Source: Dryas octopetala
Lineage: Eukaryota > Streptophyta > Magnoliopsida > Rosales > Rosaceae
Reading direction: 5' to 3'
NCBI GenBank assembly: GCA_963921425.1
Contig: OY992832.1
Coordinates: forward strand, 13,949,249 to 14,013,248
Length of the DNA stretch: 64,000 nucleotides
Positions within the stretch are counted from its first letter, which is position 1. Each line of letters begins with the position of its first letter. This document shows, piece after piece, positions 11,357 through 24,213 of the stretch. A program made the translations under genes and the position numbers. The notes beneath the pieces were generated by a model. The model saw only the letters and a list, made by a program, of their open reading frames with translations. It was not told the origin of the DNA and did not search any database.

Positions 11357-13443
11357 CAAATTACCTATATACTAAAACTGAACAATCGGTTTACTGTAGC
11401 TTAGGAACAGTGTTTTGTTCACTAAAAAGACTTTTTTGCCACTCTATTTTTTTATTTCAGTTGCTTTTCATTGTAATTAGTGGGGTTAGTTGGGCCCGTT
11501 TTGGTCATTCACAATCTCTTTGTTTTTTGCCATTGCCTTTTTCATTTTTTTACGCCCGTACCATTGTTTTCCTTTTGTTTTGTTTCCCCTCTCAGTCTTT
11601 TTTTTTTTGGATCTACGTGCCATTCTGTGAATACCAGGGTTGGGTCTGCCCTTTTTTGTCATTCACCCTGATTATTGTTAGAAAGCCCAAAACCCAGAAA
11701 ATACTGGAACACTCTCATCTCACGCGCCTCTCTCTCTCTCTCTCTGTTCTCTTCGCTCTCTCTCCTTCCGCCCCCTTTATCCGACCGTATCTCCACCGTC
11801 CGGCTACGTATGCCGGCGATATGGGTCCCGATTTCTTCCTCTTCTCTTCCTCTTCATTTCTATGGTATTTAATTAACCCAGAAATTATGCCAAAACTCGA
11901 AAAGACACCTAAACCCGATCGAGTCCTCAAGCGGCGATTCGTCAATTCCGGCTGAGTTGGGATGTCGGGCCGGGTGGGTTTTGTTCCTCCCATCGTTCTG
12001 AGGATGATGGTGTCTTCAAATTGCTCAACCGACTGCCTTGCACGGAGTTTCGAGGCGGAGAAGTCCGGCGGCCTTCCGCCGCAGATGTTGGCGATTCCGG
12101 CGGCGGATGGTGATGATTTTGGTCCGATTTTGCTCCTCTCTTCCAGGCCTTTCTATTGGTGTTCTTGATCTAAGTCAATTGGGCCCCGAAATGAAAGCTC
12201 CAATTCGAACCCTAGCTCCACCGCTGCCACCGTCACCTGCAACGGCTCCGGTGACTTTACACCTCAGGTTTTGTGTGAGTTTTACTCCTCTTTGTCTACT
12301 CTGTCTGATTGTTGGATCAAATTGTTCAATTGGTTGTGAAATCTGTATTTCTAGGTTTTGTACCCTCTGCCACCACGATTCCAGCCGGCGCCGGTGACTT
12401 GATTTCTGTGTTTTAATTTCAGGTTCCCATACTTTCTTGGATTTGAAGATTGGTTTCTTTTTTGGGGTAAGGTATGGTTTTTTCCGCTGGTTTTAGCTTT
12501 GGTATGTTTCTGTTCAACTTTTTACTCCCAAGGTTTTGGTTGATTTCTATAAAAAACATTTGAATGATGCCTTAGTGAGTATCATCAAATTCACAAAATT
12601 TTGGGGTACTATAATGACTGAGTTTTGCTTATTCCCTTTTTCACTGCAGATATATTGCACTAATGGAGATTTGCTTCACCAGGCTTCGTTCTATTCTGAA
12701 GAAGACTCATTTGGTAAGCAATTTCAGACATTATTATTCGAGTTGTTTTTGTTTTTAGTACAAATGGTTTTTCAGTCTTTTAAAATAGGCAGCTTGGTTT
12801 GGTTACATACAAGTTAGGAATTGTAATTAGATTGGTTGAAATTAGTGGTATATATAGTTTTATTTTCGTTTATTTGACAGCTGGTTTTGAAGTGCTTAAT
12901 TAATTTTAATTTTATTGTTGCATTGAGATCTCTCAGAAAATATCAACAAAAGTGAAAGGATAATATATATTATTGTTTGTATGGATTGGTAACTTGGATT
13001 TCTGTTAAAATCCAAAAACTTAAACTAGACCCTCTGTCACCGTGACCTCCGCTGTGTATGGCTCTGGTGACCGCTATTTTGAGTGTTTGTGATGGATTGA
13101 AATTGGTTGATAGCTTGAGAACTCTGATTTTGTTTGTAGCCACTGACCGGGTTGAGCTGGATTGCATTGAGATATGTTAATTTCCTAGGTGGATGAACAT
13201 GGTTAAAGTGAATTTAGTTTAGGTTGGTACGCTGATCTAATTGGTCATTACATGATTGAATTGAGATGTTTTTCCTGTTAATGAAATGACTGGATCATTC
13301 TTGATTTAACAACTATTTGATGATGTTATGTTATTAATTGAATAATCGGATTACTATGGACTGCTAATGGTAGCTGATTGTAGACTTTGAGTCGCTACAT
13401 CTGCATGCAAAATTTATATTCTCATGTGAAATGATTCTTTGTA

Positions 13444-13724
13444 GGATAATGGATAAGCATTTGAAGTCCCTTGCTTCAAGGCATCTTCATGCCAACTTCA
13501 TCAGGCTGGATGCAGAGGTCAGTGTAAACTTCAATCACTATTTCTTCTGTTGCAATTAATGCAGCTTTTCGTGTTTACTTGGGCTGACCCTACTTCATTG
13601 CAACCTTCCTTTTTGGTCAATTAGTTAGGAAAGTATTTCGATGACAAATTAACCGTTTGAAAATGAAATGCAGAATGCACCCTTCTTCGATCGTCACCAA
13701 GCTAGGAGTCAAAACATTGCCTTG
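13444..13724 (+). pseudogene. Captured TXNDC9-like (thioredoxin-domain) exons
   Basis: Exon 13444-13517 lies between TTTGTAG| and |GTCAGT and reads IMDKHLKSLASRHLHANFIR then LDAE. A second exon from 13674 (ATGCAG|AATGCACCC) reads NAPFF. After a small insertion it resumes out of frame with sequence encoding VTKLGVKTLP and reaches a stop. The order DKHLK...LDAE-NAPFF-VTKLG.KTLP is that of thioredoxin domain-containing protein 9 (phosducin-like family). Only this short part of the gene is present, inside the Helitron, and the frame is broken. Confidence 0.8.
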
Positions 13725-14675
13725 AACTTTATAAAAAATTATATATATATAATTTACTAGATCAATTACCTCAGCTGAGCTAAATAATTATATGTTATAT
13801 ATATGCATGACGGTGTAGTAATATATTAATATATAATTTACTTTTGTGTGATATATTGTTTTGTTGCTGGAAAATTTGACACTATTTCTATAATTGTCTG
13901 TTTAGTAGTTCCTCCACTCACTCTCTAGGAGCCGCATTGTCCAGGTAAATTTCTTATCATTTTTTCTTAACAGTGTAGTAAATTATATAAATGGATTGGG
14001 GAACTGGACGCATAAGAGTAAGTTTCATCTGGCCATTATTGCCCAGATGAACCTTAAGCAGATAAAGAGAGAAACATGGGACTCTTTAGACTTTTAGGAA
14101 AAGAATGAGTGAACGTAGAGAGGAAAGTGGGGAAGATTTAGAAGATAACAAAGAGAAAATGACAAGTTGATTGTTAAATTGTCTCCATTATTTCCAAAAT
14201 AATTCTTTTTACAAGTGAACTATAAATTAAAAAAAATTTATGTAACAGCCTCAATTAAAAAATGTTTGTACAAAATTTACATTTATGATGTACTCTACAT
14301 ACAAACAGTTGTTCTCTGTATATATGTATTCATTCATCTTTTTCTTGGGCTGGCCCATTTATTCCAATTTTTTGTGTTATGTATAGCAGCCTCTAAATAT
14401 CATTAATTGATTCGAACCATCCAATATGAAATCACTGCATCTTAGCTTGCCATGATATTAGATATTAATTGAATAATTGGATAATTAAGAAATGTTAATG
14501 GTCATGTTGTTGGTGATTTGTGATGGCTGTGATGATTTTGATTGTTGATGAGTTGGCTTGAGCTGCCAAAATAGTTTTCATATTATGTGTCAAAGGCTCA
14601 CCGTTTCTTAAGCTAGAGGGACAAAACCGGGTTCACACTATTCTTAAGCTACAGGGACAGAACCGGACAGAAATG

Positions 14676-15263
14676 GTGAGCTGTCAATTTTTGTTTTTTG
14701 TTTCTTTCCCTCTTTTACTTGGCCTTTTCTTGGCAGCCAAACAGAGGCCAAGCCAATTAAATTCCAATTGACTATTTGATCGCAGCATTTTATTTTAACT
14801 GGGTGTTCATTTTGTGAGCTTTCGATTTTCTTGATGTTTAAGATTTGAATTTCATTTGCTATTGATGTCAATGTTTACATACATATTTAGATTTTCATTT
14901 TGGTGTTGCCCACAAGCAGCTTTCTCTTTATCTTTTAAGACCCTCCTGTCTGTAAGCCTCAGGCTCAAGGTAAAGTCTCCACTTTTTTCTCTCCTCTGAT
15001 CTCACTACAATTTGTATAGATTAATTGGTACGGTCTCTGTTCCTAATTTCTCTTGCTCTTTTAAAACCATTTTAGGAAGCTGTTTTGATCAATTAGGGTG
15101 ACTAAATCTTCTACTATTTGATAAAGATTTGGATTTAACAATCTAACAGAAAATTGTGAGCTGTCAATTTATGTTTTTTTGTTTCTTTCTCTCTTTTACT
15201 TGGCTTTTTATTGGCCGCCAAACATAGGCCTAGCCAATTAAATTCCAATTGACTATTTGATCC
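14676..15263 (+). repeat. Internal direct duplication in the Helitron
   Basis: About 108 bp beginning GTGAGCTGTCAATTT (14679) recur at about 15156, roughly 480 bp downstream. Both run through CAATTGACTATTTGATC with scattered differences. Confidence 0.75.
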
Positions 15264-15366
15264 CATGTATTCTTGGGACTTTATAGCATTAAGGGGTGAG
15301 AAAACTAACTTCAGTAGTATGGAATGCAGGCATTTCATTAGAGAAGGATGGGAGGAAGAATTCCAC

Positions 15367-15397
15367 ACCTGCGGCACCGCACGGGCACATTTACTAG
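15367..15397 (+). other. Second, degenerate Helitron 3'-end-like signature
   Basis: CCTGCGGCACCGCACGGG can form an imperfect hairpin and is followed by CACATTTACTAGG. This resembles the true end at 16713-16743 (GGGCACTATTACTAGT) but with CTAGG in place of CTAGT. Confidence 0.5.
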
Positions 15398-18300
15398 GTA
15401 TAGATTGATAAGGAAGAAAATATTCAAGCCTACTATGTGTTTAGAATTTTTCTTAAACTACTTTTATTGTGGCTGAGTATGCAATGCTTATTTTGCTTAT
15501 GTCTTGATCTAAAATAATTTGAGTTATTTTTCCATCACAAAATCATATACACAATTTGATCATTATTTACAATCTTTATTATCTTAAATTTCACAAAATA
15601 ATATAATAAACTATATTTTCATCTATATATATATATGTCACCAATTTTATATACTCAATCAAAATTATCTTTTCACTTTTCTCACCTGCAACAACACACA
15701 GGGACAATAAATTGCAACACCTCAAAGACATGCTTTATACTTCTTAAAAAATTGCATATATGACATAAAAATTATAAACCAAACTATGAAAACTAATTTC
15801 CAACTTCCTCTATTTATACTTCTCATCCTCTAATCTCCAGCTTACTGTCCTTCATTTATTGTGAGATCTTACATTAATGTCATTTTTAACAATAGGTTAA
15901 CTTCTCATGTTGTGCAAAGCTGCTTTTCATTGGTTAACTTCTCATTCTCTCTCTCTCTCTCACCAGATCTTTATGCCTTAGTTAAAAATTCTCTTTTTTT
16001 TTTTTTCCCCAAGGCTTCCTTACCCTGCATTATTGTGAGGTTTTTAGTTGAACTTCATTTTTATGCATGAATTAACTTCTACTGTTATGTAAAACTACGT
16101 TCAATTGGTTAGAGGTGTTCCTTCAGATTCAATGGCTTAAATTGCTAGAATCATTTTTACCAGCCTCTTCCGATCTTGCATCTTATCAATCTCATTCAAA
16201 TAAAGTTTTTACATTCATATGTATTTTTTTACACGTTAAAGAATATGTCTGCACTCTTAAATTACATGGACTCAAATTTTACCATTATACACACTAACAA
16301 ATCCCATTTTCAAAATTTCCAGCAAAGAAGACGAGAATCCCCCCGCACAAGGCAATGTAGGAGATAAGCAGCCCAAGAACACTGAAGATGAATCCCCCAA
16401 AACCTATTAAGTCACCTGTGAACACCCATCCAAGAACTTTTGAACAATGACCATTTGAATACTGCCCATCTTTTGAACAATGATCATAGCATACAATTGT
16501 CTAACCAAGTATTGTCATATTTTTTTGAATGTTGTTCGGTTTATTAAGATATCATCAATATATTAGATTTATTAAGATATCATCAATATTTTAACATAAC
16601 AACTAGCATATAAAACATACCATGAATCCGCATTTTGTAACTTAAGCATGAACATTGATGTATATATGTAAAAAATTTATAAGCCTTATGCACGTATTAT
16701 AAGCTTTTCAGACCCGCAGCATCGCGCGGGCACTATTACTAGTTCTTTTCTAAAAGAAAATCTAGCCCTGTCACTCACAAGCATTGGTGACCGGTGAGAG
16801 AGCCACAGTTCATGAACGCCCAAATTCTTCATTGATAAAGTGTTAATTAAAACTAAGAAAAAGTTAAAAGATCTACTGAGATTTGGGATTTGTAATTCGT
16901 TATGAAATTTTGAGTGATGATCAATATAAATTGTACCTAGCTTACTTCATTACGAACTTTAGGAACTGTTATCTTACTTCTTATATGGCCATTTAAAAAA
17001 AAAAAAATTCAAACAGATGTATTCAACAAATTCAAGGACGCAAATGATAGCTTTAAGGAATCTTTAATCGCTAATGTGCCTGGTATGCTAAGCTTTTACG
17101 AAGCAACGCATCTCAGGATGTCGAGAGAAGATATACTAGAAGAGGCTTTTGTTTTTACCACCACTCACCCGGAGTCCGCAGCAACCCACGTAAGCTATCA
17201 ACAGACTGAACAAATATCTCAAGCCTTAGAAAGACCTTTGAGAAAAAGTCTAGAGAGGATATGCGCCAGCTAGGCGTTTCATACCAATTTACCAAGATGA
17301 CGCTTCACATAATGAAGCTTTATTGAAACTTGCAAAGTTAGATTTCAATCTTGTTCAATCTTTGCACAGAAGAGAGCTCAGCGAGTTTGGTAGGTAAGCC
17401 TTAGAATCATGTGATCGAAAATAAGATAATTAATTTTCTTGGTGCACATTACTAAGTTACACACTAATTAATATTGTTTAGGTGGTGGAAAGAAGTAGAC
17501 TTTGAAAGGAAGCTGCCTTTTGCAAGAGATAGGATCGTGGAGTTGTACTTTTGGATAGTGGGAGTGTATTTTGAACCCCATTACTCTGCCGCCAGAAAAA
17601 TTCTTCCAAAAATTATTACCCTGGGATTAGTACTGGATGATATATACGATGCATTTGGTACATTCGAAGAACTCGAGATCTTTACTGCAGCAATTCAGAG
17701 GTTAGTTTGAAATAAGCAAATCTGCTTTTCAAATTAATTAAAGCTTCTCGATCTATTTGATCTAGATCCTAGCTCCTACCTTATTGGCTTAAGATGAATG
17801 TTGTGGTTTATGCATTTTTCAGGTGGGATGTCAATTGCATTGATGAATTGCCAGACTATGTGCAGATTTTTTATCATACACTTTTGAATGCTTACAATGA
17901 AATTGAGGAGGAGGTGGCTGTAAAGGAAGGGAGATCATACCCAGTTTACTATGCAAAAGAAGCTGTAAGTAATGTATATATGCAAAACTTTTCCTTCTCT
18001 ACACTGTTTGTTATTTTTCTATGAAATTCTTCTACTATCAAGCAGGCTCAATTTATTCTTACCTGGGTTTGACATATGGCTCAGATGAAAGCACAAGCTC
18101 GACTCTACTTTGCTGAGGCCAAATGGTTCCACGAAGAATACATCCCAAGCATGGAGGAGTATATGCTTGTTGCTGCATCTTCTGTTGGTAACAGTCTGCT
18201 TTCAGTCTCAAGTTTAGTTGGAATGGGAGATATTGTAACCGAGGAGTCATTTAAGTGGTTGTCCAATGGCCCTAAAATTCTTAGAGCTTCTAATACCATT

Positions 18301-18735
18301 TTTAGGCTCATGGATGACATTGCTGGGAGCAAGGTATAATATATAGATCGATACTAAATGATCATGTTCATGAATAATTACCTATATATTTAATTAGTAA
18401 GACTACATATTTTGATTTCTATTTTGCAGTTTGAGAAAAAGAGAGGGCATGTTTCTTCTAGCATTGATTGCTACATGAAGCAATATGAGGTCACAGAGCA
18501 GGAGGCAATTGATGTTTTTAACAAAAAAGTTGTGGATTCATGGAAAGATATAAACGAAGAGTTCCTTAGACCAACTGCTGTGCCAATGCCTATCCTTATG
18601 CGTGTTCTTAATTTAACAAGAATAGATGATCTCCTTTCCAAAAGGGGAGATGGCTTCACACATGTTGGGAAAGTGATGATAGATATTGTTGCTTCACTTT
18701 TTATTGATCCAGTGCCGCTACGATCGACCTATTAG

Positions 18736-19117
18736 TTTGTATATGTGAGATTTGGCTTTTGATTCTCTTGTCGAATAAGATGACCTCAGTGCTTGAGTGT
18801 ACTATTTGTTTCTAAGATGATATGGTTGCTGATAATGGCTACTATTAATTTGTTCATCACATTAATTTACAGGGTCGACAAAATATGGCTGCTGATTGTA
18901 TGGCCAACTTGGGCCTCTCCCTGGATCTGGGCCTCTCTACTTTCCTCACCTCCCTTGCAGTGTTGGCCCGTTTTTGTTTGAAGATCTTATAGGTGTTGGC
19001 TGCCTTTGAAGCTTTGAGCAGTATTTTAGTCTGTTCTTTGGGTCCTTTGGAGTTTGGACCCCCTTTCTCACCAATAAATAAATAACAACTTATACTAGTC
19101 ATAACAAACTTCTGTTA
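18736..19117 (+). other. 3' flank of the broken synthase
   Basis: The 3'UTR relic has CGAATAAGATGACCTCAGTG near 18772, a motif shared with other copies. From about 18830 sequence of unknown origin ends in AATAAATAAATAAC near 19073, possibly an old retroposon tail. Confidence 0.4.
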
Positions 19118-20871
19118 GAATGGAGACCAACTCCAATAACCTGACTGCGACTTCAGTACCAACGATTGTACAGCACAGCTACCTCTATCAGAATTAACTT
19201 CAAGACAAAGCGGCATCATTTCTTTCCTATTGAGAGAACCAAAATAATTTGCAGTACTAGAGTCATCAAATATATTCATGAAATGATATGATAATGTTTT
19301 ATTAATTAAAATTTGAGTTCGTTCTAATATTTTTTTCATTTTCAACCAATAAAATATTAACACAACCATATAATTTTAATAAAAATGAAAACAATGACAT
19401 ATCATTTGATAAATAAATTTACTAAATTTAGCATTTGGTTTACCTACTATACTAAAAAACTTATGTTGTTAAGATGTAATTAAGTTATCAAATGCTTATA
19501 TATATATATAGCTTATTTTGTATTTTGCAATGTTTGGAAGCTAATGGAAGAAAAAACAAATTTTGTTTGTTTTGTTTCTCCAATCATATCGCTCAAAGTC
19601 AATGATGCATAAAGTTTATATTTCATTTCAATAGAAAGAATAATAAATTACTCTCAAATCCTATTTATGAAAGATTTTAAACAACAAATTCAGCCAATTA
19701 AAAAAGTAAGTTTCAGCCCAATCTATTTGTATACATGCACACGGCATGTATACGAATGGAAACCAACTCCAATAACCTGACTGCGACTTTAGTACCAACG
19801 ACTGTACAGCTACCTCTCTATCAGAATCAACTTCAAGACAAAGCGGCATCATTTCTTTCCTATTGAGAGAACCAAAATAATTTGCAGTACTAGAGTTATC
19901 AAATATATTTATGAAATGATATGATAATGTTTTATTAATTAAAATTTGAGTTCATTCTAATATTTTTTCATTTTCAACCAATAAAATACTAACACAAACA
20001 TATAATTTTAATAAAAAAGAAACAATGACATCATTTGATAAATAAATTTACTAAATTTAGCATTTGGTTTACCTACTATACTAAAAAACTTAAGTTGTTA
20101 AGATGTAATTAAGGTATCAAATGCTTTTATATATATACATATAGCTTATTTTGTCTTTTGCAATGTTTGGAAGCTAATGGAAGAAAAAACAAATTTTGTT
20201 CGTTTTGTTTCTCCAATCATGTCGCTCAAAGTCAATGATGTATAAAGTTTATGCTTCATTTCAATAGAAAGAATAATAAATTACTTTCAAATGCTATTTA
20301 TGAAAGATTTTAAACAACAAATTCAGCCAATTAAAAAAGTAAGTTTCAGCCCAATCTATTTGTATACATGCACACAACATGTATACGAATGGAAACCAAC
20401 TCCAATGACCTGACTGCGACTTTAGTACCAACGACTGTACAGCTACCTCTCTATCAGAATCAACTTCAAGACAAAACGGCATCATTTCTTTCCTATTGAG
20501 AGAACCAAAATAATTTGCAGTACTAGAGTCATCGATCAAATATATTCATGAAATGATATGATAATGTTTTATTAATGAAAGTTTGAGTTCATTCTAATAT
20601 TTTTTTTCATTTTCAACCAATAAAATACTAACACAAACATATAATTTTAATAAAAAAAAAAAACAATGACATATCATTTGATAAATAAATTCACTAAATT
20701 TAGCATTTGGTTTACCTACTATACTAAAAAACTTAAGTTGTTAAGATGTAATTAAGTTATCAAATGCTTTTACGAATGGAGATCAACTCCAATAACCTGA
20801 CTGCGACTTTAGTACCAACGACTGTACAGCTACCTCTCTATCAAAATCAACTTCAAGACAAAGCGGCATCA
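19118..20871. repeat. Tandem array of ~635-bp units
   Basis: Units recognised by CCAACTCCAATAACCTGACT start near 19128, 19764, 20397 and (truncated) 20786. The spacing between the first three is about 635 bp. Each carries CTCCAATCATRTCGCTCAAAG and CATAAAGTTTAT, sequences also present in the promoter relic at ~10.19 kb. On the minus strand a frame reading DDSSTANYFGSLNRKEMMP then LCLEVDSDRE is kept in every copy, which suggests an old captured exon; I do not recognise the protein. Related units resume at 26256. Confidence 0.8.
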
Positions 20872-21453
20872 CAGTACAAGAAAATATGGAATAGGCAACG
20901 GAACAATAGGCAAGGAATTAAAATTCGTTGCCTATTCCGGGAATAGGCAAGGAATAGTTGCACATAGGCAACGAATCTGAAATTGGTATTGAAAAACTCA
21001 TCAGCAATGAATCCTTTGGAATAGGCAATGCTTATTTCGTTACCAAATAAAGTAATTGGCAAGGAAAGTACCAACTCGTAGCCTATTTTTACGCGGGTTG
21101 AAGTGCCAACCATTGCAACCATGATTTCCTTGCATACTATTTTTTCATCCGTTGCCCATTACTGCTATAGGCAAGAAAAAAAGAATTTGTTGCCTATTTA
21201 CAAGAAAACTTGGAATGGCAACGGAACAATAGGCAACAACAGAAAAGTTCTTGCCTATTCTCCGAATAGGCAAAGAATGGTTGGTCATGGGCAACGATTG
21301 AACATTAGATATTGAACAATACATAGGCAACAACTTTAGCATAATAAGCAACGTATCGTTCGTTGCCTATTAATGTTATTGGCAAGGAAAAAACAAAATT
21401 TGTTGCTGATTTACAAGAATATAGGCTAAGAAAAAGGAATTTGTATTTCTATG

Positions 21454-22410
21454 TAGAAGTTCACATCTCGATCGTGTTTCCAATGATCTGAACCGTTCAT
21501 TTTTTAGTTCCTCACTCAAAGATCATCCCTATAAAAAATAGGCCCAATCAGAGATGTAGAAGTTATGTAATAGTGGTCGAACTTATGAACGATCGTGATT
21601 TTTCTAATGTAATCGAATGGGTAGATGAATTCTGATTTGGTTGATTTTTTGCAAAATTTATCTTTGAATATAAACGTAGAAAATGAACGGCTCTGATTGT
21701 TGAAATCACGTTGTGGTCTTCACAATTATTGGAACGACAAGGTTTCAATGAAAAAGTTAAATAGCATAATACTCTTCAAGTGTATGTATATGTAGAAACT
21801 CACATCTTGATCGTGTTTCCAACGATCCGAACCGTTGATTTTTTAGTTTCTCACTCCAAGATCATTCCTTAAAAAAATTGGCCCAATCGAAGATGTAGAA
21901 GTTAGATAACGGTGGTCAAACTTATGAACGATCTTTGTTTTTCTAATGATAATCGAACATGAAGATGAATTTCGATTTTACTGATTTTTTACGAGATTGA
22001 TCTTTGAGTGTAAATGTAGAAAATGAAAGGCTCCGATCGTTGAAATCACGTTGTGGTTTTCACAATTATTAAAACGATAAGGTTTCAACGAAAAAGTTAA
22101 TAGCATAATACTCTTCAAGTGTATTTATATATAGAAGCTCATATCTCGAACGTGTTTCCAATGATCCAAACCATTCATATTTTAGTCCCTCACTCAAAGA
22201 TCATCTCTGTAAAAAATCGACCTAATCAGAGATGTAAAAGTTAGGTAACGGTGGTCAAACTTATGAACGATCATGGTTTTTCTAATGATAATCGAACGGG
22301 TAGGTGAATTTCGATTGAGCCGATTTTTTGCAGAGATGATCTTTGAGTATGAACATAGAAAATGAACGGTTCCGATCGTTGAAATTAGGTCATGGTGATC
22401 AAGAAAGTTG
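21454..22410. repeat. Three direct repeats of ~339 bp
   Basis: Starts at 21454, 21793 and 22132, each opening TAGAAGYTCAYATCTYGA or close, followed by CGTGTTTCCAAYGATC. A reverse-complement relative lies at 31626-32165. No coding potential was recognised; position and repetition suggest subterminal transposon sequence. Confidence 0.8.
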
Positions 22411-23233
22411 ACATAATAAACTTTTTTAAAAATTAAAGAAGAATTTTATTTTTGTATTAATAACTTTTAAAAAAAACAGTTTATTTTAATTTTTATTCTT
22501 TATTTTTTGTAAGCCTGTATTTTTTTCGGAATTACCCGCCTGATCGAAAATTTTCAATTTCCCACCTTATGTTTCCTTCTCCCTCTCTAATCTCTTTTTC
22601 TAACTCTCTTCCTTTCCAAACCTACCTCTCTCTCTCTAGTATATCAAAAACCCTCAAAATCTCTAGAAAATCAAAGACACTCACACTCTCCCTCTCGTCC
22701 CCCTGGTTCTCTCAGCCCCGCCCTGCCCCGCAACTCCCCGCCTTAGCCCAGCCCAGTCCCGCCCCGACCTGACTTGCCCTGCTTAGCCCGGCCCCGACCC
22801 TCATATCTCTCCCCCTCAGTTTCTCTCTTCTATCTCCCCACCGCCCCCGTCCCATCCCCCTCCTCCTGCTCACCGAAACCCAACCCCCAGCCCCGACAAC
22901 CCACCACGGTGGCAAGAGGGATGGGGCTGGGTTTGGGTTGGCTTGGATTTGGGTTTTGGCTGCTGGGATTTGGGTTTTGGTTTCTGATTACTAAGCTTTG
23001 GGGATCTAAAGGTTGTTTAGGGTTTTGGGTTTTCTTCCTCTGAGGCTATTTTTCAGGTTGACTTCAAGCTCCATCCTCCTTGTTCTAATTAGAAGTTCAT
23101 TTTTAATCTCTGAAGCAAAAAATTGATCTTGTAGTCTCTGTATAATTTGAAGGCTTGTGTCAATCTGAGATTATTCCACTACTAATTTGTTGATATTACT
23201 TTTTAGACTTTGATTGTTTGGTAATTCTTATAG

Positions 23234-23352
23234 GTGTTTGGATTTTAGAGGAATCTAAGAATATGACACAGAAATCCTCCAATGGGGAGCACCAGACCAC
23301 AACAAAGCCTCCTCCTATACCATCCCCTCTGCGTTTTTCTAGATTTGTTCAG
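23234..23352 (+). pseudogene. Captured first coding exon of UDP-xylose synthase (UDP-glucuronate decarboxylase)
   Basis: An acceptor (TTCTTATAG|GTG) precedes an exon with ATG at 23263 encoding MTQKSSNGEHQTTTKPPPIP then SPLRFSRFVQ, ending at a donor (CAG|GTCC). This is the N-terminal segment found before the Rossmann fold of cytosolic plant UXS proteins. The catalytic part (GGAGFIGSH onward) is absent. A 5'UTR-like C/T-rich block lies upstream. Confidence 0.8.
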
Positions 23353-24028
23353 GTCCTTGTGCTAATTTATTTGTTTATTTATTCCTATATCTTTCTTTTG
23401 GGTTATTGTAATTTGTTTTTACTATATATTTCTTCTAAAAAAATGAAAATTAATTTCAATGTACAGATATTATATCAAACAAGCCATTTTTTCTTGTCTT
23501 ATTTTGTTTCTATTTAATTTCATGCATTGCCCATACAATTGGTTTATACTATGATCTTCAAAATTCAACTCAGTACGTTCCACCAAGAAAGGTTGTGCTA
23601 GGTATTGTATTGGACCATTGGTACTCTCTCTTTCTTGGTTCTCTATTTTACCCCGAATGCTCAGACAGTCAAGTCAAGGAAGTATTGGCTATCCTTATTG
23701 CGATCTAGCTCGTTTTGAACTTTGGTGGAATCTTTTTCATTACAGTTTTGATATAAATCATGCTACTATACATTTCAAGGAGTATTTTTGTTTGGTATTA
23801 GATGGCTAATAAATATCATCATTCTGATGACATTGTGTTGTTTTTCATATAGTTGATTGTAATGCTCTTCATTATGTACTTTCATTGTTGATTGTATATT
23901 AATTTTTTTTTAAATTACATTTGTGTTTGTATAAATATAATTTTTATAGTCTGTATGTGCTAATTATAATGAATTATAACATTTGAAAACATTATCATAG
24001 TGATTGACCCTTAAAGTTACTATTGCAG

Positions 24029-24213
24029 ATTCCAAATGTTGAGAGAGCTCATTCCCCATAGTGATCAAAAGAGAGATAAAGCATCATTTTTATTAGAGGT
24101 ACATTCCAAATTGTTGACTAACTGGAGTTTCATTCTTATTATTTTTTTGGTTCCCAGGTTATCGAATACATTCAGTTTTTGGTATGAAGGTCCGCACCAA
24201 GGATGGAACCATG
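24029..24213 (+). pseudogene. Captured bHLH exons of BIM type
   Basis: Exon 24029-24098 (TTGCAG|ATT...GAG|GTAC) encodes [20 protein letters not shown] then LLE, the loop and second-helix region of BES1-interacting MYC-like (BIM) bHLH proteins. A following piece from 24158 (CCCAG|GTT) encodes VIEYIQFL. After a deletion of about a dozen bases and a frameshift it encodes [10 protein letters not shown], the sequence that follows the bHLH in BIM proteins. Confidence 0.8.

Larger units (their letters stand above)
11364..16743 (+). mobile_element. Non-autonomous Helitron carrying gene fragments
   Basis: The 3' end is diagnostic: a hairpin CCCGC(16713-16717)...GCGGG(16726-16730), eight bases, then CTAGT at 16739-16743 followed by T. 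The 5' end near 11364 reads CTATATACTAAAACTGAAC followed by GGTTTACTGTAGC, as plant Helitron starts do, although the first bases look like CC rather than TC. No Rep/helicase coding was found, so it is non-autonomous. Inside are CT-rich leader-like sequence (11700-12400), exon-like pieces including TXNDC9-type exons, and an exon-like segment near 12650-12714 (IYCTNGDLLHQASFYSEED) that I do not recognise. It sits in intron 2 of the broken terpene synthase. Confidence 0.8.
10640..18735 (+). pseudogene. TPS-a terpene synthase pseudogene interrupted by a Helitron
   Basis: Recognisable exons: tail of exon 2 (about 10640-10734, [19 protein letters not shown]...), exon 3 (17017-17393), exon 4 (17482-17700), exon 5 (17823-17964), exon 6 (18085-18333) and exon 7 (18430-18735). 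All have GT-AG borders and the family's phases. Exon 1 and most of exon 2 are gone, replaced by a truncated TRIM. Exon 3 has a frameshift and stop near 17270 (RICAS*). The DDxxD motif (LDDIYD) and RDR are intact. In the NSE/DTE motif DDIAGSKFE the Ser/Thr position is Gly. The usual stop after PVPL has become CGA, adding four residues. Intron 2 holds a ~5.4 kb Helitron. Exons 4-7 are otherwise open, so decay looks recent. Confidence 0.9.

Noticed and set aside
11299..11955. 218-codon open frame at the left end of the Helitron
   Set aside because: Composition is T/CT-rich with no domain; it starts in a MITE and runs through leader-like sequence. The overlapping frame on the minus strand is equally open.
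22569..23043. Overlapping frames in the C/T-rich block (both strands)
   Set aside because: Low-complexity Pro/Ser or Gly/Arg translations on both strands; better explained as a captured 5' leader.
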